A stretch of 64,000 nt of DNA from Buxus sempervirens (GCA_947561395.2 OX387187.1:27695829-27759828), one strand, 5' to 3'; shown: positions 26,438 to 37,882, numbered from the stretch's first letter. Notes: a model not told the origin generated them from the letters alone. Numbers and translations are program-made.

Positions 26438-26586
26438 CATCAAAATTTATTATGAATCAATTTTCAATGGATTGCTTGAGATTTGTATTAAAAATGCGAA
26501 AGAGAAAGTGAAAAGAAATAACCTGTGGCCACAAGAAGCAACACCAGCAGGAATGCAGCCGAGAATCGATGCTTCACGTACTCCAT
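25869..26586 (-). CDS. Secreted two-domain defensin-like protein (six-cysteine CS-alpha-beta domains)
   Basis: Two exons on the minus strand: 26586-26523, encoding the signal peptide MEYVKHRFSAAFLLVLLLVA, and 26290-25869. The 232-bp GT-AG intron splits the codon just after the signal peptide, the classic plant defensin structure. The 161-aa product has two cysteine domains. Domain 1 has Cys 55, 61, 65, 76, 85 and 87; domain 2 has Cys 120, 125, 129, 140, 145 and 147. Both show C-x4/5-C-x3-C-x10-C-xn-C-x-C with a GG(K/R)C gamma-core, matching C2-C7 of the eight-cysteine plant defensin. The outer pair C1-C8 is missing in both. A lysine-rich linker joins them, and an extra ~25-residue propeptide-like stretch follows the signal peptide. 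Likely an apoplastic defence or signalling peptide; the function is inferred. A partial copy lies at 32024-32157. Confidence 0.85.
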
Positions 26587-26670
26587 TAAAACCCAGAGGG
26601 AGACAGAGAGAGCGATTAGAAAGCTTGCACGTCACCAACTAGCACACTTGATGGTGTACAACCCTTCATC

Positions 26671-26684
26671 CCTTTTATAATAAG
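26671..26684 (-). promoter_or_regulatory. TATA box of the defensin-like gene
   Basis: On the minus strand the sequence reads cttattataaaaggg, about 85-95 bp before the start codon at 26586, a normal TATA-to-ATG distance for a short 5' leader. Confidence 0.6.
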
Positions 26685-26789
26685 ATGGTAGGAGGAGATA
26701 ATAAGCAAGGACAGGATCATTGTTTAGAACGAGGATATACCTCATACAAAATATTCCTTGGAAATTATGTCCAAAGCATAGATAGATGA

Positions 26790-27800
26790 TTGGAAATTTA
26801 TCTAGAATAATGATTATTTTTAAAAGAGATTACTTTTAAAATTATTTTAAAGCTAGCCGTTAAAGATCTTAGCTGTTGTTCATATCTCAAGCAAAATATA
26901 ATAAGTCTTTCCAATGCATAAAGGTCATTTCAGGGCTACCCAGAGAAATGCTCATTTTTTTACCAGAGGTTTTTTTTATAGAATTGTTTTGAATTTTTCA
27001 ATTAAAACTCTAGGAATCAAAGTCCTAAGGACGAATAGATGATTACAAGGCTACCTGGAGCAATGCTTATTTCAACAAGAACATGTTGTTAGAATAATTT
27101 AAGTATGATATTAGAAGTCCTCGTTCTTTACACAACATTATAGGAATTGATGTAACATAGAGATCCACTTTGCGAATTATTTTAAAGTTTTATATTAAAA
27201 GCCATTAGTCTTTGCAATACTTTCTAGAAATTGATGTCATATAAGGGCTCACATTTCTTGTGCAAAACATGCAAAACAATTTCTCTTGGAAGCATGCTCA
27301 TCTCCACAAGAATGTGTATTTTTTTGAATTATTTTAAAGTATAATATTAAAATTCATTGGTTTTAACAAAACTTATAATAATTGATGTGACAAGGAAATC
27401 CACTTTTGTTCATCTTTCTCATGGAAAATATGCCATACAATTCCCCTCCAAAGCTCAAATGGGCAATTGGAAAGGTATATGGAACAATGTTTATTTCTAC
27501 AGGAGTTCATTTTAAAAATTATTTTAAAATTTTCTATTAAAGATCTTGAGTGTAGATACTACTTTGTAAGAATCAAAGTCACAAGGACATCCATTACCAT
27601 TATTGTTCATTTGTCTCGAGCAAAAAATGCCAAAGAAGTACTCTCGATCTCTAAGGCAAACGTGGATGATTGCAAGGAAATCTAGAGTAATATATGCTCA
27701 ATTTACACGAGTTTATTTTTGTACTTAAGAAATCTAGAGTGATGATCAATTTAAACGAGTTTATTTTTGTGGTTATTATAAATTTTACTATTAAAGGCTT
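26790..27800. repeat. Degenerate tandem array, unit roughly 150-200 bp
   Basis: Six or seven diverged units share an ordered set of phrases: (ct)agagnaatg, t-rich stretch with aca(c/a)gagtttattttt, attattttaaa, tattaaag, then aattgatgt with acaaggaNatcca. Clear units begin near 26795, 26935, 27045, 27285, 27470 and 27680. No coding frame spans the units. It sits directly upstream of the defensin-like gene. Confidence 0.6.
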
Positions 27801-28029
27801 TCGATTTTTGCTATGAAAACATTTGTTTGAGTGTGTTTATTTGTTGCTGTTTTGGCCAAATCCAGCATTAGATCAAAAAATTATTAGTTTGTCTTCGATT
27901 TTTGAGTTGAATCTGTGCACACCCCTCTTGGATCGCACAGTGTCTAACTCAATTTATTTAGTTAGCCGGTTCGATTCAGTTTTGGAGTTGCCCATGTTTA
28001 TTGGATTTTGGGTGTAGACAATCACCTAT

Positions 28030-28815
28030 TCTAGTTTAGTTTAGTCCAGAGTTTGGCTAAATGATCTATTTATGTCCCAGGGAAGTCCGTAAGCACTCTG
28101 GGTCCAATTGAGATCCTGTAGAGGTTCTATCTACAGTGCGGAATAGAGCCTCTACAGGATGGTGACATTTGTCCCACTTAAACTACTTAAAATTCCGTTT
28201 TGTTAAACCACTTAATGCTTTGTTTTGTCCCACTTTAAGTGGTTTAAGTGGGACAGATGTCACCATCCTGTAGAGACTCTATTCCGGACTGCAGATAGAG
28301 CCTCTACCCGAACCGGTCTGCTCTGGGTCATGCTAACAAGTGGTGTATTCACATGCGACTTTGTTGGACAACTTTTTTTGGGCTTTGAAATGGAGTGGCT
28401 TTTAACCATTCGGTTTGACCCGAACAATCTAGTGACCCATTTATGTATAGTTTTGTTTAGAGTCCGGCAAAGTGACCCATTTATGTCCCGATGAAGTTCG
28501 TAAGCACCCTGGGTCATCCTGACAAGTGGTGTATTCACATACGACTTTGATGGACAAGTTTTTTTGGGCTTTGAAATGGAGTGGCTTTTAACCATTCGGT
28601 TTGACCCGAACAATCTAGTAACCCATTTATGTATAGTTTTGTCTAGAGTCCGGCAAAGTGACCCATTTATGTCCCGATGAAGTCTGTAAGCACCCTGGGT
28701 CATCCTGACAAGTGGCGTATTCACATGCTGACTTTGTTGGACAAGTTTTTTGGGCTTTGAAATGGAGTGGCCTTTAACTCGTCAGTTTGACCTGAACAAT
28801 CTAGTGGCCTACATG
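28030..28815. repeat. 186-bp tandem repeat array
   Basis: The anchor ctgggtca(t) recurs at 28323, 28509 and 28695, a period of exactly 186 bp. Two full units and a partial third are about 95% alike by eye. A partial earlier unit (28030-28104) was split off by the MITE at 28105-28320. The long frames across the array on either strand are by-products of the repetition. Confidence 0.85.
28105..28320. mobile_element. Foldback MITE inserted in the 186-bp array, 9-bp target duplication
   Basis: Two ~75-bp inverted arms (gtagaggttctatctacag against its mirror at 28250-28307) enclose an AT-richer loop. The unit is flanked by the exact direct repeat ctctgggtc at 28096-28104 and 28321-28329. Removing it restores the 186-bp array unit. 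A 9-bp duplication fits a Mutator-type origin, although the outermost ~14 bp of the two ends are not well matched. Confidence 0.8.
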
Positions 28816-29363
28816 GACTTTAATTTTTCGGCTTTAGTTTCATCTAAAAAAAATGGGCTTATCTTGGGCTAAATTTAGGCCCAATTGGTCACCCAAGCCT
28901 TTGAGTCTGTGGGTCACGGGAAAGCCATTGGTTCGACCAAAATGGTCACAATGGCTTAAACCGTTCAAATTGAAAGGCCCACTTTTGCTAGGCAACGGAC
29001 TGAAGCTTGTGTGACAAAGAATCCTATTTAATTCATTCTAATCTTTCTAAAATCCCATTAGGATTAGTTTGCATAAATTTTTTTTAGGATTTTCAGACGC
29101 CAAAATAGAAACCCACGAACACCCCATATGCAGCCATGCTCGCCGAAGACTTGGGGCTTCACTTGATGAATTTGAAAAGTTTAGGGGTTAGGATGAAATT
29201 GAAATTTCATATTTTCTATTTCTCCCTTGTTTTCCATGTTTTACTTCATTTCCCCTCTCTTTTCATTTCTCAATCCATTTCTTTAATTTAAAAGCTTTTT
29301 GAGCTTTGCATTTTGCACTACTAGGCTACCCGCGCAGAAAACGTGGGCCCACTTAGATAAAGT
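28816..29363. other. Intergenic DNA without a recognised gene
   Basis: Contains g/c-rich phrases such as gggcttatcttgggcta and cccaattggtcacccaagcc that look transposon-derived. Nothing could be assigned. No coding frame of note. Confidence 0.4.
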
Positions 29364-30943
29364 GTGTGAGATCCTGAATTTTTATTAAATATTATAAATG
29401 GACTGATATGGAAATCTTGTGGATTAAATTATTAAATCTAAAAATATTGTTATTGAGGAATTAATGAGTGGAGTTAAAAGTCCATGAGTAGATTAAATAA
29501 TCTATGGTTAGATGAAGCTTTAAGGAGGTAGATTATATTCTAATGAAAATAGGGAAAATTAATTTTTAGTGGTACTTTATCAAATTATTTAAGATTTAGT
29601 CGGCAAAGTTTTAAGTTTTAACTTTTAATACACCTTTATCAAAATAATTCATTTTTAATACTATTTCAATGTTATGGATAAATTCTTCCAAAAATACCCT
29701 TATACAACTTACTTTCGAGACTTGTAGAAGCCATTTTAGACTTGTACAAGTAATAAAATGACTTGTACAAGTCAATAAATTAGCTTGTACAAGTCAATAA
29801 AATGACTTGTACTATGAATAAGTGACTTGTACAAGCCATTTGGATAAGTGATGTAAGGGCATTATTGGAATAGTTGATTTGTAATAGTGAAATGGCACTA
29901 AAAATTAATTATTTTGATAAATGTGTATTAAAAGTTAAAACTCAAAACTTTGCCGATTAAATCTTAAATAATTTAATAAAATACCATTAAAAATTAATTT
30001 TCCCAGAAAAATAATGTTGGAAGGAGGTTGATACATAGGATCATTACATTTTAAGATAAGGTTTTATATTGCTTGGCTTGAACGTATGGAGACTTTTGGG
30101 GAGTTAGCATTTCTGAGGGCTTTCTTACTGTGGGGAAGAGTGGGAGAGAAAAAGAAAAAAGAACAAAAAAAGGAGAGAGAGAATGGGAAAAACGTGAGGA
30201 GCATTGTTTGGGGTCATTGGCAGCAAGTAGAAAAGAGGAAGAAAGCACCATCGTTCACCTCTTGGATTCGTGTTCAATTTTCTGGGTAGATTCGTAGGGG
30301 TTATGCGATAGGGGATCGATTGGGACAAGAAGTTGAAAGCCTTAGCTTGGGTTTGCAAATCTCCAAGTAAATAGCAAAACTTAAAAACTAAACATGCAAT
30401 GTTTTGTTTTGGATTAAGCTAAATCTTTGTATTATTATGGGATTCTGTTTGGATTTTGAATATATTTTGTATTGGCTTGGAATGCTGGGAAATCGGTTCC
30501 AGATTCATGGTTGATTTGAACATGTTAGAAATTATCTTACCTTGAATATTCATGGTTTATAGAGCTTACCTATTTTCTTTTGAAGTTCTAGAGCTTCACA
30601 TTTCTAGTTGTAAAGACCCTGTTATAATTTATTTGATGGATTTTGAATGATTTCTTGAGTTTACTTGATCCAAACCAGATCGAGAGGAGTTTAACATTGT
30701 TGGTTTGTTGATGCTTGGGGCTTTGGGTTGTTTTAGAATAAACTACAGCAGATTGTGGGGATTCTTTAGTGGAGTCTTAATTAATGGTTTTGGTGGTTGA
30801 ATAAGGTAGAACAGAGATGGAATATGAGAACCCAGAATTTTCTATTGCTCGACTAGTGCCTGTTTCAGGCTCGAGAACCAACACCCTAGTTCCTAGTGAT
30901 TGCTATTTTGTTTAGTTTAAATGTTTTTATGTGTTTCCAATTA
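29364..30943 (+). mobile_element. Degraded family C LTR-like fragment with a nested MITE
   Basis: The start TGTGAGATCCTGAATTTTTA resembles the family C start at 34245 (TGTAAAATCCCGAATTTTA). No matching ggggcgttaca end occurs before the duplicated host DNA begins at 30944, so it is broken or truncated. The family call rests on the end sequence only. Older-looking than the other copies. Confidence 0.4.
29552..30004. mobile_element. Long-TIR MITE (Mutator-like) with an internal cttgtacaag array
   Basis: Inverted arms of ~120 bp begin gggaaaattaatttttagtg and end with the mirror of it at 30004. The flanks atgaaaata and agaaaaata agree at 7 of 9 positions, compatible with a decayed 9-bp duplication. 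The centre (29730-29845) holds about five copies of the palindrome cttgtacaag spaced by ~20 bp. No transposase. Confidence 0.75.
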
Positions 30944-32023
30944 ATTGCTGAAGCAAGTCTGGGGCCATACAACACCATATGGAAGCTCCATATGTTGACA
31001 CTTAGTCCAAAATAATAGTTATGACTTGCATCTAGACTTGGCCAGAATAAGAACAACCTTTTACCGTCATATTTTTATAGTGCGCTATATATTGGGCATT
31101 GCTGATCCTAAGCCTGGTAAAGGAGAAGGGTTGCATCAGGTTGGTAGCCGGCATAAAAATTTTGCCAAGTCTCTTACGACAGGAGTCGTAAGCAGGAACA
31201 TGATTGATGTTTTCTACCTCAAATAGTTGGAATGGAAGGCATTCTGCTACTGTTGTGTGTTTGGAACTTAGGCCATAGTATTAATTATTCTGTTGGATTT
31301 TTCAGATAATTAATGTGTACAATCAAGAATATGAGAGTGTTACTGCATTCTGGCCACACGTTCACACCCGCATAATTGCAAGCTTGTTGATATCTCACCT
31401 TCTTCTGTTAGGTCTTCTCAGCACTAAAAAGGCAGCAAATTCCACTCCTTTACTTGTGATGTTACCCATACTTACAATATGGTTCCACAAGTACTGCAAG
31501 AGTCGCTTTGAACCTGCCTTCAGAAAGTTTGAGCATTGTGTTTTTCTTTTCCTTCCCTTTTGATGAAATGTTCTTAATTGTTTCTTGTAATAATTTGTTT
31601 TACAGGAAGCCATGGCAAAGGACACGCTGGAGTGAACTTCTGAACCCGATATGAATCTTAGAGCCTACTTGTCTGACGCATACTTACACCCTATCTTCCA
31701 GTCATTTGAGGATGTGGAGTTGTTTGAGGTCCGGGTAGACAAGAATCAGTCTTACATGAACACACCCCCAATGAGTGAGCTCAGTTCCCCCTCTCCACCC
31801 CATTATGTATACCATTATGAGGTTGAGCCATGAATATGGCAGCTTTGTTTAGAAAAAAAAAAAAAAAAAAGAAGGGAAAAAAAAAACCTAGAGCATGTTT
31901 TTCTGTTCTCTTGATGGCATCTCCCTCTTCATTGAATTTTTATTTTGTTTCATTTAGGTGTAAATGGGTACTTTTGCTGCTTATATATCCTCCTGTAGTG
32001 TTGGTGAAGTTCTTGCTTAATAC
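30944..32023 (+). pseudogene. Duplicated, broken 3' end of OSCA1.8
   Basis: The DNA matches 23314-25022 of OSCA1.8, including intron 9 sequence, so it is a DNA duplication and not a retrocopy. Exon 10 (about 31308-31528) loses its last codons and donor site: the copy jumps from position 23897 to 24530 of the original across a short aaag match, removing the rest of intron 10 apart from the part nearest exon 11. In exon 11 the codon CGA has become TGA (31633-31635). Only about a dozen differences are visible by eye in the first ~580 bp, so it is recent. There are no upstream exons; not a functional channel. Confidence 0.9.
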
Positions 32024-32157
32024 CATTGGTTTTTTTGTGCCACCATCATCAACATTTGTTATGAATTATTCTTCAATGGGATTGCTTGAGATTTTTGTTG
32101 AAAATGGCAAATAGAAAGTGAAAAGAAATTACCTGTGGGCCACAATAAGCAACAAGG
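32024..32157 (-). pseudogene. Remnant of the defensin-like gene (intron and part of exon 1)
   Basis: This matches 26424-26545, the intron and the end of the signal-peptide exon of the defensin-like gene (gtgaaaagaaattacctgtg). It follows the OSCA1.8 copy directly: the duplicate jumps from original position ~25022 to ~26424, dropping the intervening 1.4 kb with the whole second exon. Both genes were therefore in the same order when copied. Confidence 0.8.
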
Positions 32158-32170
32158 GAGGGAGGGAGGG

Positions 32171-32250
32171 AACTTAAAGCTTTACTGTCAGGTCCCAAAA
32201 TTTGGGTTGAACTTAAAGCTTTACTGTCAAGTCCCAAAATTTCAGGTACT
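32171..32250 (+). repeat. Two-copy 40-bp tandem repeat
   Basis: aacttaaagctttactgtca(g/a)gtcccaaaattt occurs twice head to tail, at about 32171 and 32211. Each contains tgtca(g/a)gtcccaaaattt, which resembles an LTR-type end. Confidence 0.7.
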
Positions 32251-33960
32251 TTAAAAACCCTTCTTGTTTTTTCTTATAATATTATATTACTACTATGGTG
32301 AGGCCCTCAAGGATATGAGGACTTGATTGCAGTTTCCATTCACCCTAAATGGAAACCTATGCAGATTTATGTGCAAACCTGTATATGAGTGAATATGAAG
32401 TACAGAATTTAAATGTAAAACAAGATCTTACCAAAATGAGATGGAATTTCAATAAAACAAAATATTAGAATATATAACATATTAAATAGCATAAATATTT
32501 TACACAATCCGATGTCAAGATACCTCATGCCTTATGTGTAAAACTGGGCCCCCGGGACATTGACTTGTTGCGGAGCACTTAAACATAATAACGGTATTAG
32601 ATTGGCAAGTACAATCCAGTCCGTTAAACCAATAAACCGAATTCCAAGATAACCAATAGACCTCATCCCATGGTGGCAATGGATTGCCGCAATCATTTCC
32701 CATTGGAAGACTTCACCCTATGAAGGCAACGCATACTAGTCACTACGGATTAACCAAATAAAGACCAATCCCACTTTCATTATCTTGCTATAGTATGTAT
32801 TCATAAGAAGCTATGCCTACCAACACCAAAAACCAAAACCAAGTTCCACTTCCAAAACTAATACCATAACCATTACCATTAACCAATGGTTCCAAAACCA
32901 ATACCAATAGGCCCATTGCCAATTTCAGATATAACCACATTTGTCCAGAAATATATGCAGGCCAATTTCCACATCAATGCTTATAACCATACGCCTGAAC
33001 CAGCAGTGGCGTAGCCAGATTTTTCATTTAGGGTGGGCGGATTAGACACAAACTCGAAGATAAATAGTTTAGATTAAAGTATGGGGGGTAAATTAAAAGT
33101 TTGGGTGGGCTTGGTCATGTATGAGAAATCACGGGCCCGCCCGGACCGATGTTATATATATATATATATATATATCTTGTTAAAAATTCAAAATGTTTAT
33201 TGGTTTTTTGCTACTTTATTATTAAATGTTTTTTAATATAAATCTAGAAAAGTACTATCCGCATTGTAATACTTGTTTTCTAGCTCAACCACAATATCAA
33301 TTCAAAATTTTTTTTAATTATTAGAAAAAGAAAAAAATTAATTTTTTTATGATATTAGATGTATAAGTAATCATAGCCGTGCATGCTCGGTCAGGCTTGG
33401 ATTTTTAGATCTCTTCTTTGGACGGGCTTGGTGATAAGGTACAAACCCGATGTTTGAGTTGGGGTAGGCTTGGACAAAGACCATATGGCTTATACATCAC
33501 CTTTGGCGCAACCCAAACATGCCCATTGATCAGCCCTAATTACAAACTAAGCAACTCTTGAGTGATGATGCGGCAATTTTAAGACATTTGGTCGAGTTTG
33601 AATAATGTGTCATTATACAAAAAAAATTGTCATCTACTAATAATGAATAACTTAATGATACATCATCGTTTTGAATTTTTGAACATTTCAGATTCTAAAT
33701 TTTATTGTCAAATATATAAATGAAAACTACTTGAATAATAATATATAGGTTACCATTAAATCCATATGGTACCCTTTATTTATGGGCATTTAATTTGCTA
33801 TATGAATAGCACAGAAAATTTGTTGCACTGCTTATTGTAGATCAAGCCTTGCTCCAAGTGCTAGTATTGTCAAAATCAAACAAGTGATTATCATCACATA
33901 ATATCATCTAATTTACTCATTTACAGTATTATATCAAATCGAAGTCTTAGGAACATTCTC
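32251..33960. other. Transposon-derived intergenic DNA, unassigned
   Basis: No host gene. The layout at 32510-33000 (repeated ccaataccaata-type phrases, tcatttcccattggaag) resembles the downstream part of LTR-like units. At 33004 cagtggcgtagccagatttt resembles the end of non-autonomous hAT elements. A (TA)n run lies at 33152-33176. Confidence 0.4.
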
Positions 33961-33964
33961 TTAG

Positions 33965-34244
33965 ATTTTGGTTTGTCAGTATTAATTCTCTTAGATAAGC
34001 TCATCTGGAGGTTAATTGCTAGAGGCCAATTCTCAGTTGCGTCTGCATACAGGCTTCTTCTTGGTAATGTATCAAATCTCAACCATAACACATGGTTCAA
34101 ATGCTTGCATTTGAGATGTCCAGAGAAGATAAAGCTTTATATTTGGAAAAGCCTCAATGGTGTTACACCAATAGTAAGACTTCTTAGTTCTAGATTAAGA
34201 TTGATATCTTGTTAGCAATTGTGAATTTTGGATGGGGCGCTGTT
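33965..34244 (+). mobile_element. L1-like LINE fragment: zinc-binding (zf-RVT) region
   Basis: The translation DKLIWRL..GQFSVASAYRLLLG ... CPEKIKLYIWKSLNG ... is the conserved region after the reverse transcriptase in plant L1-type LINEs, continuing out of the main frame to NCEFW at 34220-34240. It is cut off by the repeats inserted at 34245. The reverse transcriptase domain itself is not present in the window. Confidence 0.8.
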
Positions 34245-36068
34245 TGTAAAATCCCGAATTTTAATAACATTAAAATTTAGATTTTATGTTTTAAAATTTA
34301 TTTAATTAGTGGAGAACTTTAGAAACAGAGAAAGGGAAATTAATTAGAGTTAAATTTCAAAAATTTAAATAGGATGAATTATTAAAAGGGGAAAATTTGG
34401 TTATTGGACTTCCATGGATTTGGATTTTGGCAGTTCAGTGTTGGAACGAGTGAGGGTAATCTCGGAATTTCCCAAGCCTAAATTATGAAGATTTTAAATT
34501 AAGTTAAATAGGCATCAAATATTGGTTTAAATAAATTGATAATAGTGTGTTTGAAATTTATTATAAATTGGAAGGTGCTAATGTAGGGTCTTGGTGGAGT
34601 GGCGAAATTAAATTAGAGAGTAGGTGGTTGCCTAGGTAGGATGTTGCGGTGGATGAGCACGCAACAGATCATGAGGTGGGGTGTTTTTTTAGGGCATTGG
34701 AACTTATAAATAGAAGAAGGAGAGTTTTCCAAATCGCAAAAACCTAAAGCGGAGTTGCAGAAGTGCTGCTCGGGAGTGTCCGGAGGCGGTTGGTGAAATA
34801 AGCAGCTGGGCTGCTGTGAAGAGCTCGTCTAGATTAGCAGCAGATCAAGGGATCCATGGACAAATGGTAACTCGGAGCTGCTGCCGTTGGGGATCAGCGG
34901 AGACTTTAGAGTTGCTGAGCTAGGGGATTTGCAGATCAAGTGAGTAGCATCAGTTTAAAATTGAGTTTTTTAATTGATTCGTGAGTTTGATTTTGATGCA
35001 TATGTTTTCTGGAAGAAGATAGTCCGAGCGTGAGTTTTTTTAAGAACTGTTAGAGATAAATAAAAAGTTGTTTAGAATAATTTCAAAAGTGGTTTAAACA
35101 TCTTTTGGGGATAGTAGGAGGCTAGGGAAATGGCTACAGACAGAAAAATCTCGGTCAGTTGTGTAGATCTGGAAATAACAGAGAGTTGAAAAACGAAGGT
35201 AGTATCCGTCGGGTTGGAGCCTACCCAGCGCCAACTGGGTTGAGTCGGCGAAAGGCCGAAGTTCCTTACCGCCGAGCTCGCGCTCATCGTGCGCCTAGCT
35301 CGCGCTGACCGGTTTCCTTATCGCCGATCTCGCGTTAATCTTGCGCCTATCGTGCGCTTACCTCGCACCTAGCCTATTTTAAGTAAGCGCGACTTGTATA
35401 TTTAACCATTGACTTACCGCTGACCTCGCGCCTAGCGTTAGAAGTCAGCGCAAGCGTCTGTGCTTTGCCGAAACATGAAATTTGACCAATCAAGCTAGAT
35501 TTTAGTACTTTGAGGGATTCAAGCACTTATCTAATGACTTGTTTAGGACTCTAGAAACATTATTACCTGTTCATATAGTCTGAAAATATTAAGTGGAAAT
35601 TCTGGAAATTCTTAGGAGCATCCAAGGTTTATTCTAAAGGGCTAATGATAGGTGATCTCATTGTACCTAACACTAGGAGTTCCTGTTTTAGTTTCCTGTT
35701 GTTTATATACTGTACTTGAATGAGAATCTATTTAATCTAATTTTATTTGATTGCAAGTTTTGAAATGTATTGTAAAGATTTCTCTTGGTGTGAGTAAATG
35801 AGTTTATTACCGATGGGCATGTGTTATGAGATTTGAGGAAATACTGAAAGTACATGAAGTACTTTTCTGGTCCAGAGGGACATGTGGTGAACTGGTTGAG
35901 TTATACATAATGTTGAACGTATTGTTTTATTGTGATGTCAGAGTTGTGATTTTACGGTGGTTTACTGTTTTGGTTTAGCTTGTCCTGGATCCAGAGTCTA
36001 AGCTTAGTAATGTGATGTTATTGCTTCGTTGGTGTAATTGCATGGCCTTGAGTGTTGCCACTGCCAGT

Positions 36069-37882
36069 TGTGAGACATGGGAAAAAATCAAATCTAATGA
36101 TTTCCTCAATCATCACACGGGATTAAATAAAACAAAGAGTCGCCACCATTCAATTTAGGTGTGAATGGACACCAAAATATTAAATAAGCACAAAAGGCAA
36201 ATTTTAGGGCAAAATATCCCTCCTAAAAAAAACAACCAGAGATGGGTAAGGGGATTAGGTTATGAACAGGGGAAGATGTTAGGCACCCTTATTCATCCAC
36301 ACAAGGTGGTTGCCAGGTATTGTTCATGTTTTTCAAAGATAAAAGGCTTGCTATAAAAATCAGGAAAAATCATAAAAAAAAAGGGAAAAATATATGGTTT
36401 TTTCATATGAATAGTCTGATTGATCCAGAACTATCAAACATGATCATACCATTCCTAGGGTTTCATGATCAAAACAAAATTGAGATAAAATCAAATAAAA
36501 TCAATTTAAAGTGAAAAATCCAAAAATCTGGCTTCAAGCTAAATTCTAGAAATCTAGAAAAATATGATTTTTATAAAATATTTCAAAATTTAACTTGAAC
36601 AGTCCAGGACATAGATAAATCCCAAATTTCACATTAAATCAGAAAATAAAAACCAAAAATACCCACGTTGATGAAAAACACCAAAAGGGGAGAACTGAGA
36701 CCGTAGGGTCTTCTCTCAATAATGAAAAACAATTTAAAAATCATGAAACCCTAGAATTTACTTTCAGGCTTCTGGATCCAGATCTACCATATTGATCATG
36801 ATAAATCCAGGATCCTAGCCTAAAATCACAAAAATCACGAAAACAGTGCTGTAGGTGCAAAAGTGGCAAAAATCCAAATTTTATAAAAAAAGTGGGGATC
36901 TCATGCTATAAACATCATAGATTCATGTTATTCATTCAGATATATCATAAAAAGCATTAAAACATGATCAGGATATTTAAAACAGCCACATCTCACAAAT
37001 TAGAGCACATGGGGGTCTACCCTACGGATCCACCTGTTCCCCTTTCCCCTAGTTCTCTCTTCACGTTTTACAGTTAGAGAGACTCTTGAGGTACTTGGAG
37101 ATAGGTTTGGTTACACAAACACAATCACAAGCTTTATTCTATGAAAAAGAGAAAAACAGATATGGGGTTCTATTCTAGGGATCCACCTGTTCCCCTTTCC
37201 CCTAGTTCTCTCTTCACGTTTTACGGCTAGAGAGACCCTTGAGGTACTTGGAGGCAGGTTTAGGAATACGAAAACAGAGATGGCCTTATTCTACAGCAAT
37301 AGAGATGATCCTATTACATCTAGAATTGAAGACAGAAAATAAAAAGGATAGGGGACTTACCTGGATTGAGCAGGCAGAGCAACAGGGATTCCTTCTCTTC
37401 TCTTGGAGCTTTTGATTCTTCAAAATTTCGTGGCCCTTAGCTAGAGGAATGAGCCTCTATTTATAGACACACCCAGGGGTATGGTTGGTCCAGAAGGATA
37501 TATCCTGATTCTCAGGATAGAGTGAAAATTGGAGATAATGCCCATCCATATCCAACCAAGGATAAATGAGATAATTCGAACAGATAAATAAGAGAATTCG
37601 ATTATCCAAGAGAGATATTTGGGTGCAGATAAGGCTCAAAAATTAAAAAGGTAAAATTCGCACAAATACCCCCGTGCCCGTATATATATTACGGTCGCGC
37701 CCTGCCCGTATTATTAATACGGGCACGCCGTGACTGTATATCAACTGCAGATATGACTAGTCCGTAGACAAAATACGGTCATGACCAATTTGGCCAGATT
37801 TTACACTTTTTTGACCTGTTTCAAATCCCAATTAATATTTTCAATTATTTTCTCATTTTTAGTGCAATTTGGGGTGTCTACA
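36069..37882 (-). mobile_element. Solo LTR family T (copy 2), nested
   Basis: It starts TGTGAGACATGGG and ends GGGGTGTCTACA, the reverse of copy 1 at 1565-3839, with the exact 5-bp duplication CCAGT at 36064-36068 and 37883-37887. On the minus strand a tctataaataga TATA box lies at ~37455. A ~142-bp tandem duplication (gatccacctgttcccctttc) lies at 37020-37270. The internal region is absent. It is younger than the family C unit it interrupts. Confidence 0.85.
37667..37790. repeat. Palindrome array in the U3 of the nested solo LTR
   Basis: Short hairpin units such as cccgtattattaatacgggc and ccgtagacaaaatacgg, at about the same distance from the LTR end (~95-215 bp) as the tatccgg...ccggata array of copy 1, but with a different core sequence. 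Confidence 0.7.

Noticed and set aside
28260-28724. A 154-residue minus-strand frame with internal peptide repeats
   Set aside because: It simply follows the 186-bp tandem array and the MITE arm; 186 is divisible by 3, so the frame stays open by chance.
29730-29845. Regularly spaced palindromes resembling a CRISPR array
   Set aside because: The spacers are not unique sequences of constant length, the repeat is only 10 bp, and the genome is eukaryotic; it lies within a MITE.
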